Shown: piece by piece, positions 7,499 to 14,038 of the stretch
Numbering within the stretch: the stretch's first letter is position 1
Layout: each line of letters opens with the position of its first letter
NCBI GenBank assembly: GCA_020349865.1
Contig: CP070700.1
Location: forward strand, 2,975,371-2,989,408
Direction of reading: 5' to 3'
DNA from: Desulfobacteraceae bacterium
GTDB taxonomy: Bacteria; Desulfobacterota; DSM-4660; Desulfatiglandales; Desulfatiglandaceae
DNA length: 14,038 nucleotides
Program-made: the position numbers and the translations under genes
Notes under the pieces: generated by a model
What the model was told of the DNA's origin: nothing
Database searches by the model: none
The model's input: the letters and a program-made list of their open reading frames with translations, nothing else

Positions 7499-8695
7499 CT
7501 ATTCAAGTTCGAAAATCAGGCAGGTCGTGTATTGGGCTATGGTGCTGCCAGTACCATGAACAAGCGCGGTCTTAAGGTTCCTCTTGATCAGTTCATTGCG
7601 GGCGGACCAGGCCGACATGATGTTGCTGGCCCCAACCGCATGACCGCAATATATTAACCCTCCGCAGGGATTGACTAAGTACTTTCCTCCTGGGGTCATT
7701 AGATTCTCCTCTATTAATGAATCAGCCTTTCCCAAGGGTACCAGACCGAACTCGGCCATACTGATCTCCAGTTGATGCACAAAGGCATCGTGGAGTTCAA
7801 CGATTTGGATCGATTTTGTGGGATCTTTGATGCCGGCCATGCCGTAAGCTCGATGAGACGCATCATGATCGGACATGATACGTGACATATCTTTCTGGTT
7901 CCTGCCTGCAAAGGAATGTTCGTTTGATTCGCCCACACCGGTTATCCAGACTACGGGATTTCCTGTGTCTTTAGAGATTGCCCTGGCAGTGTCTTCTTCA
8001 GCCAGGATAAGGGCCGCAGCGCCTTCAGAATAGACACATATCTCCAGCTCCCTGAACGGATAAGCCACAAGCCTTGAGTTCAAAACCTCTTCGGCCGTCA
8101 CCTGGTCGAACTGCCTCTGGCCATATTCATTGTCTCTGACCTGCTGGCTGAGCTGGGCAGAGATCTGGGCCGTGATTTCCGGTTTCAGATCCTCAGGATG
8201 TTCATCTTTGTAAGCCAGGACCACCTCGGCATAACTGTCAGAGGCTGACCACCCAATCGGCTGCTCAAAAAAACTGTCTCCGGACCAGCCGATTGATTTG
8301 ATGACCTCGGGGGTGGCAGACATTGATGAAAAATCAAAGCAATCCGTGGCCTTTTCTACGCCCAGCACTAAGGCGGTCTTAAACCTTCCGGCTGCTAAAT
8401 AGGCATGGGCCGCAGACATTGTATAGGCACCAGTGGCACCACCATTGGTTATCCGTATACCGAATTTGTTTTGCATACCCAAAAGTCCGTGGATGGCATG
8501 TTCCGGAATGGCAGTCCTTTCAAAGATATCGTTATAGATCCCGTAAAATGCAGCATCCACATCTTGAATGGGCACCTGGGCATCCTTTACTGCCTCTCTC
8601 GTGGCCATCTGTGCCAGCTCGTAATAGGTCTTTTCCCGCCACGTCCCTTTAAAAGGTGTAACCCCCGCACCGACAATACCAACTCGTTTTGACAT
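7499..8695 (-). CDS. Thiolase-fold protein (SCP-x/Ltp2-like) without nucleophilic cysteine
   Basis: A 398-residue thiolase-superfamily protein of the SCP-x/lipid-transfer type, normal length. The start, VGIVGAGVTPF, and the C-terminal elements ELHDAF (H302) and CGHAVGAS (H352) are typical. In thiolases the nucleophilic Cys sits in a motif like NACxSG; here the motif is NGGATG (84-89), with Gly86 in the Cys position. The protein should not form the usual acyl-enzyme. Family precedent for cysteine-less members paired with DUF35 is the steroid side-chain aldolase Ltp2/ChsH2-DUF35, which does retro-aldol cleavage of 3-hydroxyacyl-CoA. That activity is my preferred inference; a degenerate thiolase or non-catalytic partner is the alternative. 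AGGAGG (plus-strand 8705-8710) supports the start. It lies 108 bp after the enoyl-CoA hydratase gene and 18 bp before the DUF35-SCP2 gene. Confidence 0.9.
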   Translation of the reverse strand: MSKRVGIVGAGVTPFKGTWREKTYYELAQMATREAVKDAQVPIQDVDAAFYGIYNDIFERTAIPEHAIHGLLGMQNKFGIRITNGGATGAYTMSAAHAYLAAGRFKTALVLGVEKATDCFDFSSMSATPEVIKSIGWSGDSFFEQPIGWSASDSYAEVVLAYKDEHPEDLKPEITAQISAQLSQQVRDNEYGQRQFDQVTAEEVLNSRLVAYPFRELEICVYSEGAAALILAEEDTARAISKDTGNPVVWITGVGESNEHSFAGRNQKDMSRIMSDHDASHRAYGMAGIKDPTKSIQIVELHDAFVHQLEISMAEFGLVPLGKADSLIEENLMTPGGKYLVNPCGGLIYCGHAVGASNIMSAWSARNELIKRNLKTALVHGTGSTIAQYTTCLIFELE

Positions 8696-8803
8696 TAATC
8701 TGCTCCTCCTGTCTTAAAAATTAATCGCCGAAATTCAGTGGAATGAGAACTTCATCTGCCAATATTTGCTATTGGAATGAAAATGTAATGTATGCGATTA
8801 TTT

Positions 8804-9574
8804 TCAGTTCTTTTTCATTTTTTGCAGCTTTTTCTCAATGAATTCTTTTTGGTTTTGGGCGCTGATACAGAGTAGAAGGTGATCAGCCTCAATTTCCAAA
8901 ATTTGCTCAAAGCTAGAATGGAGTCCCTGTTCGATAGCAATTCGAGATAGTTTGAGGGCAAGTGGGGATTTTTCCCCAATTTTGTTTGCCATGCCCACTG
9001 CCTCATCGATGAGCCTCTCCGCTGGCACTACCCTGTTTACCAAACCAATGCGTAGCGCTTCATGGGCGTCTAAAAACTCACCGGTGAAAACCAACTCCTT
9101 GGCTTTACCTAAACCCACTATCTGTGTTAGCAGTTTCGTGCCTGCAGTTGTCACTGTGAGTCCCACCTCAGTTTCTGGAAACCCGAACTTGGCATCTTCG
9201 GTTGCGATCCTTATATCACAGCTCATGGCGAATTCACATCCACCTCCTAATGCATAGCCCTGGACCGCTGCGATCAGAGGTTTACCCAGGCGCATTATCA
9301 TGCGCTGTACTTCTTGAAGCCCGTCTGTCTCCTCCATCCAGGTATCAAAACTTTTTCCGGCCGAAGATTCCTTTAAATCCTCCCCGGCACAAAAGGCCCT
9401 TCCAGCGCCTGTCAGAATGACCGAAACCGCATCTTTGTCTTCCCTGGCTGTCTCAAGTTGTTCGATGAAATCTCTAAGGAGGTCTCCGTTTATTGCGTTA
9501 AGGCATTCCGGCCTATTCAGAGTAATAATACCAACGTTCCCGTCCCGGCTGTATAGAACCTTCTTTTTTGTCAT
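8804..9574 (-). CDS. Enoyl-CoA hydratase/isomerase (crotonase family)
   Basis: A 256-residue soluble crotonase that would add water to a 2-enoyl-CoA. Oxyanion-hole segments are AFCAGEDL (60-67) and GYALGGGCE (106-114). Both glutamates used by classical enoyl-CoA hydratase are present: E114 in GGGCE and E134 in GFPETEVGL. The length fits a single-domain hydratase with no fused dehydrogenase. Crotonases have broad specificity, so isomerase, hydratase/aldolase or hydrolase activity is possible. With an acyl-CoA synthetase upstream and a thiolase-fold protein downstream, hydration to a 3-hydroxyacyl-CoA is the simplest role. AGGAGG (plus-strand 9582-9587) lies 7 nt before the ATG. The leader is formed by a MITE-like palindrome whose edge is 4 bp from this ribosome binding site, so its transcription may be affected by that element. 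Confidence 0.93.
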   Translation of the reverse strand: MTKKKVLYSRDGNVGIITLNRPECLNAINGDLLRDFIEQLETAREDKDAVSVILTGAGRAFCAGEDLKESSAGKSFDTWMEETDGLQEVQRMIMRLGKPLIAAVQGYALGGGCEFAMSCDIRIATEDAKFGFPETEVGLTVTTAGTKLLTQIVGLGKAKELVFTGEFLDAHEALRIGLVNRVVPAERLIDEAVGMANKIGEKSPLALKLSRIAIEQGLHSSFEQILEIEADHLLLCISAQNQKEFIEKKLQKMKKN

Positions 9575-9590
9575 ATATAAGCCTCCTATT

Positions 9591-9736
9591 TAGTGTCTGA
9601 ACGAAAACTAGGAATTTTTTCCAAGATCAAGGAAGGCGAAAATTATAACCACAGGAATACATTGAAGTATTTCGAGGATTATAATTTGAGCCTGACGTAG
9701 AGATTGGGAAAAATAACAGTTTTCGTTCGTGCACTA
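9591..9736. mobile_element. MITE-like imperfect palindrome with terminal inverted repeats
   Basis: The ends TAGTGTCTGAACGAAAACT (9591-9609) and its counterpart at 9718-9736 match at 16 of 19 positions as inverted repeats, with a perfect 11-bp GAACGAAAACT core. The similarity continues inward: a T-run plus CC next to each end, AAATTATAA(CC) at 9640-9650 against GG(A)TTATAATTT at 9676-9687, and AATAC/GTATT around the centre near 9664. The whole segment could fold into one long hairpin. It has no coding capacity. The outermost TA at each end is compatible with TA-target insertion as in IS630/Tc1-mariner-type MITEs, but no family was identified. It sits inside the catabolic cluster between synthetase and hydratase genes, and carries a TATAAT-like box on the minus strand (plus-strand 9642-9647) without a clear -35. 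Confidence 0.6.
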
Positions 9737-9799
9737 TTTGTTAAAGATAAAACAAGAATTACTCAGCTGATAAAATCCTTACACTATCTTTTTCCTCTT

Positions 9800-11428
9800 T
9801 TACCCTTTTTCTTTATGCATTCTCCGCAGCTCTTGTTTCAAAATCTTTCCCGTTTTTGTTCTTGGCAACTCCTTCATGAACTCCACCTCCCGGGGATACG
9901 CATGAGCTTCAAGCTTTGTTTTCACATGCTGCTTGATGCTTTCTTCGAGAGCCTTATCCACCGTCACTCCTTCCTTGGGTTGGATGAAAGCTTTTACAAT
10001 TTCCCCCCTAATAGGGTCAGGTACCCCTATTACACCAACTAATGCCACCGCCTCGTGTTTCATCAGACAATCTTCAACTTCACCCGGACCAATTCTATAG
10101 CCGCCACTTTCTATAATATCATCCTGTCTGCCAGTAAACGAAAAATGCCCACTTTCATCTTTGATCCCATAATCTCCTGTTCGCATCCAATCACCGACAA
10201 ATTTCTCCTTTGTAGCCCCCGGGTTGCGCCAGTATTCTAAAAACATGACCGGGTCAGGGCATTTGACAGCTATTTCACCGAGTTCACCGGGCTTTTTAAT
10301 TTCCCCTCCTTCGCTGATTATCTCAACAATATGCCCCGGGACGGCTTTCCCGATTGCTCCTGGGACAATGTTCATCACTTCCGAGCAAAAACCAATAACC
10401 AAATCGCATTCTGTCTGTCCATATTGTTCATTAAGCTCAACTCCAAGGGCCTCACTACACCATTGAGATAGCTCTTCTCCCAATGTTTCGCCACCGGCTG
10501 TTATTGACCTTAACTGAACATCATAACGCTCTTTAGGCTTCTCCACCGCATGCATCATCATTCGTAAGACGGTGGGAACAGCCATAAGGTTTCTGACTCC
10601 ATGCTTAGCCATTAGATGGAAGGCTTGCTCTGGATCAAATTTTCTGGCTCTAAATGCCAGCATGGTCACGCCATGATGCAAAGTCGGAAACAGTGCGTCG
10701 TATGATCCTCCAATGTATGCCCAATCAAGAGGCGTCCATAAAAGATCTCCTTCCTTTGGAAATAAGTTGTGATAAAAATCAAAACCTGGGAGGATTCCTA
10801 GCAGAATTCGATGTCCATGAAGAGTTCCCTTAGGCTGCCCGGTAGTCCCTGAAGTGTAAATTATCAGTGCTGGGTCATCCGGTTTTGTTAAAACAGGGGT
10901 GAAATCCCGACTTCCCTTTTCCACACATTTCCAGAAATCTAAAACGTTATCGTCTTTGCCAGCATCAACAACCATGATCATTTTCAGATTTGGAAGGCTG
11001 TCCTTCATTTCCATAACCTTTGGCAAATTCTCAATGTCGGTAATAACCCCCTTAGCCTCACTATCAAGAAGCCGGTATTCTATGGCATCTGGTCCAAAGA
11101 GCGTGAGGAGCTGCACGGCTATGGCACCGAGTTTATAAATTGCCACATGAGAAATCAGGGTTTCAGGACGTTGAGATAGTAATATTCCAACCCTGTCCTC
11201 TCTCTTTATGCCATTTGCTTTTAAAGCATTGGCCAACTGATTTGAGATGTTTTTTAGTTCCCAGAAGCTATACTTTTGTTCTCTCCCATCCGGGTCTACA
11301 TAAATAAGGGCCAGCCGATACTTTTCATGTGCCCACTTATCGCACACATCTACCCCTATATTATAGTACTCCGGGATCTCCCACTCGAAGTTATTGTATA
11401 CCTCCTCATAGGTTTTACCTTTAAGCAT
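9800..11428 (-). CDS. AMP-forming acyl-CoA synthetase (ANL family)
   Basis: A 542-residue cytoplasmic ligase that activates a carboxylic acid with ATP and CoA through an acyl-adenylate. The order of motifs is complete: P-loop YTSGTTGQPKG (191-201), AGGETL (311-316), NEQYGQTE (333-340), MRTGD (415-419), hinge GRQDD (433-437) and C-terminal PRTKTGKIL with the adenylation lysine K528. The overall pattern resembles acetyl-CoA and medium-chain acyl-CoA synthetases more than luciferase-like or phenylacetate ligases, but the substrate cannot be read from sequence alone. AGGAGG (plus-strand 11434-11439) is 5 nt before the ATG. It is separated by 165 bp from the amidohydrolase gene upstream and 225 bp, mostly the palindromic element, from the hydratase gene downstream. 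It probably supplies the CoA ester used by the hydratase and thiolase-fold protein. Confidence 0.94.
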   Translation of the reverse strand: MLKGKTYEEVYNNFEWEIPEYYNIGVDVCDKWAHEKYRLALIYVDPDGREQKYSFWELKNISNQLANALKANGIKREDRVGILLSQRPETLISHVAIYKLGAIAVQLLTLFGPDAIEYRLLDSEAKGVITDIENLPKVMEMKDSLPNLKMIMVVDAGKDDNVLDFWKCVEKGSRDFTPVLTKPDDPALIIYTSGTTGQPKGTLHGHRILLGILPGFDFYHNLFPKEGDLLWTPLDWAYIGGSYDALFPTLHHGVTMLAFRARKFDPEQAFHLMAKHGVRNLMAVPTVLRMMMHAVEKPKERYDVQLRSITAGGETLGEELSQWCSEALGVELNEQYGQTECDLVIGFCSEVMNIVPGAIGKAVPGHIVEIISEGGEIKKPGELGEIAVKCPDPVMFLEYWRNPGATKEKFVGDWMRTGDYGIKDESGHFSFTGRQDDIIESGGYRIGPGEVEDCLMKHEAVALVGVIGVPDPIRGEIVKAFIQPKEGVTVDKALEESIKQHVKTKLEAHAYPREVEFMKELPRTKTGKILKQELRRMHKEKG

Positions 11429-11593
11429 CTTGTCCTCCTTTTCGGCCCATTTGTGTAAAATTCCGTGTTATACAGCACAATGATTGACGATCAGGGCATA
11501 AAATCCTCACCCAACACCTCGGAATCCAACAATACGACCCTAAACCCTAGGCTGGGCGATTAACATCCACACCAATGGCTCGGTCATCTCCTT

Positions 11594-12454
11594 TTAATTA
11601 TCATTTCCTTTCAAAGTCTCGTTTATCAATCTTTGGCCATTTCCGTGTAAAATTTTGCTCTTTACCTTTTCTTTTAAAGGTGATTCCTTAATCTCCTTAA
11701 CGGCTCTACTAAAGGAGATTGCAGGCCAATCAGTTCCAAATAGCACCTGGTCTTGGAGTAAAGAGTTAGCATACTGAAAGAAAGGGTCCCATCCTGTTCC
11801 GGAAGCGAAAATATACTTTGGAGCTATTCCGCCTATTTCAAGAAAGACACGTGGATAAAATTTTCGGGCAATGGCACATAACTCCCCAACCCATGGCCAT
11901 CCTGAATGGCAGGCCACTAATCTGATATCAGGGAAATCTAAAAGGATCTTTTCTAAATGCAATGGCCGATCGGCCTCCATAGAATGATTCGGGGCATAAT
12001 TTATGCCCGTATGAAGCCATAGCGGGATCTTGTACTCTACACACGACTGATAAAGGGGATAGAGTCTGGCATCGTTAGGTAACATATCAAGAAAAGCAGG
12101 CTGTAAACTTAAACCTACACACTTTGTATTTCTAACCGCTTTCTTGAATTCGTTCACAGATTCGCTTATGCCTTTTCTTGGATCTACGCTCACTGCTCCA
12201 AAAAACCTATCTGTATATTCACTTGTTAATCTTGCGACCTCTTCGTTCAGCCGAGTTGGATCTTCGAATTCCCACTCACTATGTAAGACTGCCTTACCAA
12301 TGGACGCATCATTCATCTCTTTTAGCAGCACATCACTTCCAGCCTCGTAACGTAAATCAAAACCGGCCCTGTCCTGATAATACTTCATGAAATCTTCAGG
12401 ATTATTTGCAGCAATTTTGCGAGGGACGCGTACCCTCATGTCTATTACCCGCAT
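11594..12454 (-). CDS. Amidohydrolase-2 family TIM-barrel protein lacking the HxH motif
   Basis: A 286-residue protein of the amidohydrolase-related family that includes ACMSD-type decarboxylases, gamma-resorcylate decarboxylase and some hydratases. The conserved later metal or active-site positions are visible: H148 in WLHTG, H183 in CHSGWPW and D242 in FGTDWP, followed by an HGNGQRLI ending. The N-terminal metal motif, normally DxHxH, reads DMRVR (5-9), so both histidines are arginines. I recall similar IDxRVR starts in database amidohydrolases, so this may be a real subclade and not a damaged gene. Metal binding would be altered; hydrolase, decarboxylase or hydratase roles are all open. 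The ribosome binding site is weak (AAGAG about 10 nt before ATG), so the next ATG (M6) is a possible alternative start. It lies 110 bp after the TRAP permease gene. Confidence 0.82.
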   Translation of the reverse strand: MRVIDMRVRVPRKIAANNPEDFMKYYQDRAGFDLRYEAGSDVLLKEMNDASIGKAVLHSEWEFEDPTRLNEEVARLTSEYTDRFFGAVSVDPRKGISESVNEFKKAVRNTKCVGLSLQPAFLDMLPNDARLYPLYQSCVEYKIPLWLHTGINYAPNHSMEADRPLHLEKILLDFPDIRLVACHSGWPWVGELCAIARKFYPRVFLEIGGIAPKYIFASGTGWDPFFQYANSLLQDQVLFGTDWPAISFSRAVKEIKESPLKEKVKSKILHGNGQRLINETLKGNDN

Positions 12455-12564
12455 TTCAAAATCTCTTATTCATATCTTATGTTTGTTGCTGTTAGTACCA
12501 GTATCCCTTCTGCTTTTTAAAGTGCATCTCAGTTTTCACGCAATCCAACCTTCATGCTTAAACG

Positions 12565-13866
12565 CTACCTTAAAAAGAGGTTTACCAACACCAAAGCAAA
12601 TTCAGGCACGTATGTGACCAAAAGAATTACCGGTAAAGCCCCGAAGATCATAAAGTATGAGGCCGGCTTGACATATTCGTTCAGCGGGAGGTTACCTCCG
12701 ATCAGCCCGGCGAGATACAGCATGGGCGCGCAGGGTGGGGTAATGTTTCCAAGGGATAGGTTTGTAACTGAGATGGCGGCGAAATGGACTGGATCGATGC
12801 CTACTGATTTTGCTATGGGTAAAAGAAGAGCCGCAGAGAGAATATTTCCGGAGACGTCGTCTACAAGCATGCCCATTAAAAGAAGAATAATATTGAGCAT
12901 AAGCAGAACGAGCCATTTATTGGTTGTAAATTTGAATATTAACGTGGTCAGTTGCTGGGGCACTTGATAGGTAACCATAATTCTGCTGACCATCAGGATA
13001 AAGAATAGTAGAATCATGACTACCCCAGAGGTGATCATAGAGTTCTTGATATTCAGGGTCATTCCTCTAAAAGTCATTGTCCTGTAAAGAACGAAACCAA
13101 CAATTACTGCATATAGAGCCGACATCCCAGCCGCTTCGGTGGGTGTAAATATACCGCCGTAAATACCTCCTAATACCAAGATGGGCATAAATAAAGCAAA
13201 TCCAGCATGTCTTGTAGAACGGCCAATTTCCCCAATAGTCTTCCGTAGGTTTTGTCGCTGTGCCACTTTGACCTTTTCCATTTTTCTGCTCATAACCAAG
13301 TTAATTATGCAATACGCTGTCATCATTAGAACACCAGGAATCAGCGTACTCAGGAAGGCTGCAAGAATGGAAATTTGGGCCGTCATAGCGAAAACTATCA
13401 TTGGTATGCTTGGAGGGATCAGCAGAGCCAGCATCGACGAGGCTGCTACAAGACCCGTCGAATACCCTCTATCATAACCCTGTTCGACCATTTCAGGAAT
13501 GACAACCGAACCAATAGCAGCAATGGCTGCCGAGGCTGAACCCGAAATGGCCCCAAATATGGTGCAGCTTACCACACACACCATACCAAGACCTCCTTTG
13601 ATTCTACCCAGAAAAGACATAGTAAAGGCTATTAGTCTTTTCGAGATATCAGCATCCCTCATCAATCCCCCGGCCATAATGAAAAGAGGAAGGGCTAGCA
13701 ACGTATAAGACTCGAGGTTCCTGAAGGCAGAAGGTATGGCAAATCTGGGGTCCAGACCGGTTATAAAAAGTATAGCAAAACCGCCGAGGCCAAAGGAAAA
13801 GCCGACTGGTACTCCGAGAAGCATCATAATCACAACAAAGGCCATTATAATCAAAACAAGTGTCAT
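12565..13866 (-). CDS. dctM: TRAP transporter large permease (DctM family)
   Basis: A 433-residue, strongly hydrophobic inner-membrane protein with about a dozen transmembrane segments. It carries out sodium-driven uptake of organic acids with a small permease and a periplasmic binding protein. Family signatures in order: GVPVGFSFGLGG (18-29), ALPLFIMAGGLM (58-69), GAISGSASAAIAAIG (105-119), LLIPPSIPM (148-156), GGIFTPTEAAGMSALYA (237-253) and NLSLGNITPPCAPMLYLA (369-386). The last usually reads TPPxG near its centre; here Ala replaces that Gly. The length is normal. The ATG overlaps the stop of the small permease gene as ATGA, with GGAGGT (plus-strand 13872-13877) 5 nt upstream, so the two should be translationally coupled. 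The neighbours suggest the imported acid is then activated by the acyl-CoA synthetase. Confidence 0.95.
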   Translation of the reverse strand: MTLVLIIMAFVVIMMLLGVPVGFSFGLGGFAILFITGLDPRFAIPSAFRNLESYTLLALPLFIMAGGLMRDADISKRLIAFTMSFLGRIKGGLGMVCVVSCTIFGAISGSASAAIAAIGSVVIPEMVEQGYDRGYSTGLVAASSMLALLIPPSIPMIVFAMTAQISILAAFLSTLIPGVLMMTAYCIINLVMSRKMEKVKVAQRQNLRKTIGEIGRSTRHAGFALFMPILVLGGIYGGIFTPTEAAGMSALYAVIVGFVLYRTMTFRGMTLNIKNSMITSGVVMILLFFILMVSRIMVTYQVPQQLTTLIFKFTTNKWLVLLMLNIILLLMGMLVDDVSGNILSAALLLPIAKSVGIDPVHFAAISVTNLSLGNITPPCAPMLYLAGLIGGNLPLNEYVKPASYFMIFGALPVILLVTYVPEFALVLVNLFLR

Positions 13867-14038
13867 AGCTCACCTCCGAGTACTTCTCCTGATCGACTGA
13901 TCGCCTGTTTGAGGTATTTAAGAAAGTTGGCAATACTGTAAAGAGTCATAAATATTGCTCCAAAAAACATACTTCCAACGCTCATGATCCTGGGCCACCA
14001 AAGGCCAGTAGTTCTCTCCCCCGTCCCATACAACCAAA
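13863..14038 (-). CDS. dctQ: TRAP transporter small permease C-terminus (DctQ family), cut by the window edge
   Basis: The last 57 residues of a membrane protein are readable from the right edge (first full codon at 14036) to a TGA at 13863-13865. It shows SxxW-like TGLWWPRI, a hydrophobic helix MSVGSMFFGAIFMTLYSIAN and a charged cytoplasmic tail ending GGEL. This is the usual end of DctQ small permeases: a W-P motif, the fourth helix, then a short tail. The gene's start and most of its body lie outside the window. The TGA overlaps the ATG of the large permease gene by four bases (ATGA). The separate small and large subunits show this is a two-gene permease, not a fused DctQM. A DctP binding-protein gene would be expected further upstream of this gene. 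Confidence 0.85.
   Translation of the reverse strand, partial: WLYGTGERTTGLWWPRIMSVGSMFFGAIFMTLYSIANFLKYLKQAISRSGEVLGGEL

Noticed and set aside
8722..8800. Inverted repeats TAATCGC/GCGATTA and CCAATA/TATTGG between the hydratase and thiolase-fold genes
   Set aside because: The arms are 6-7 bp with no T-tract or consistent common centre, which is expected by chance in AT-rich spacer.
11520..11593. Short open frame MTEPLVWM... after the amidohydrolase gene on the minus strand
   Set aside because: It is only about 15 codons and its GGAG directly abuts the ATG, so the spacing is wrong for translation initiation.
12554..12967. 137-codon plus-strand open frame opposite the TRAP large permease gene
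   Set aside because: It is antisense to a clear DctM protein with all family signatures, has no recognisable protein similarity or good ribosome binding site, and is explained by codon bias of the real gene.
1..14038. CRISPR array, tRNA, rRNA, complete insertion sequence or phage genes
   Set aside because: No regularly spaced direct repeats, cloverleaf-like sequence, transposase or phage protein could be seen on either strand.

Overview
The window looks like a chromosomal segment of a Gram-negative anaerobe, most plausibly a sulfate-reducing or syntrophic member of the Desulfobacterota (former Deltaproteobacteria). This is inferred from gene content and style: a tandem double-length UvrA, strong AGGAGG-type ribosome binding sites, intermediate base composition, and a TRAP transporter next to CoA-dependent acid-catabolism genes. 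No rRNA or tRNA is present, so the taxonomic call is soft.

Layout: 1-304 is a structured, gene-free leader. 305-5602 (+) encodes a 1765-residue UvrA made of two complete UvrA units in tandem. 5603-5967 is intergenic, with a weak terminator candidate, a good promoter candidate and a strong leader hairpin. 5968-6471 (+) encodes a cyclic-nucleotide-binding protein that stops just before the usual Crp/Fnr DNA-binding domain. From 6485 to the right edge everything is on the minus strand. Read in the direction of transcription the order is: DctQ-like TRAP small permease (cut by the edge), DctM-like TRAP large permease, amidohydrolase-2 family protein, acyl-CoA synthetase, enoyl-CoA hydratase, thiolase-fold protein, and a DUF35-SCP2 fusion. 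A MITE-like palindrome of about 146 bp lies between the synthetase and hydratase genes.

The minus-strand genes read as a catabolic cluster: import of an organic acid by the TRAP system, activation to a CoA thioester, hydration of an enoyl-CoA, then carbon-carbon cleavage by a thiolase-fold/DUF35 complex. The thiolase-fold protein has glycine where the nucleophilic cysteine should be, and no 3-hydroxyacyl-CoA dehydrogenase is present in the window. The best-fitting idea is therefore a retro-aldol cleavage like that of the steroid aldolase Ltp2 with its DUF35 partner, rather than classical thiolysis. The substrate is unknown. The amidohydrolase lacks the usual N-terminal HxH metal motif and its role is open.

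The two main points of interest are this possible aldolase module and the asymmetric tandem UvrA, whose second unit has cleanly lost about 91 residues matching the DNA-clamping insertion domain while keeping every ATPase and zinc motif.
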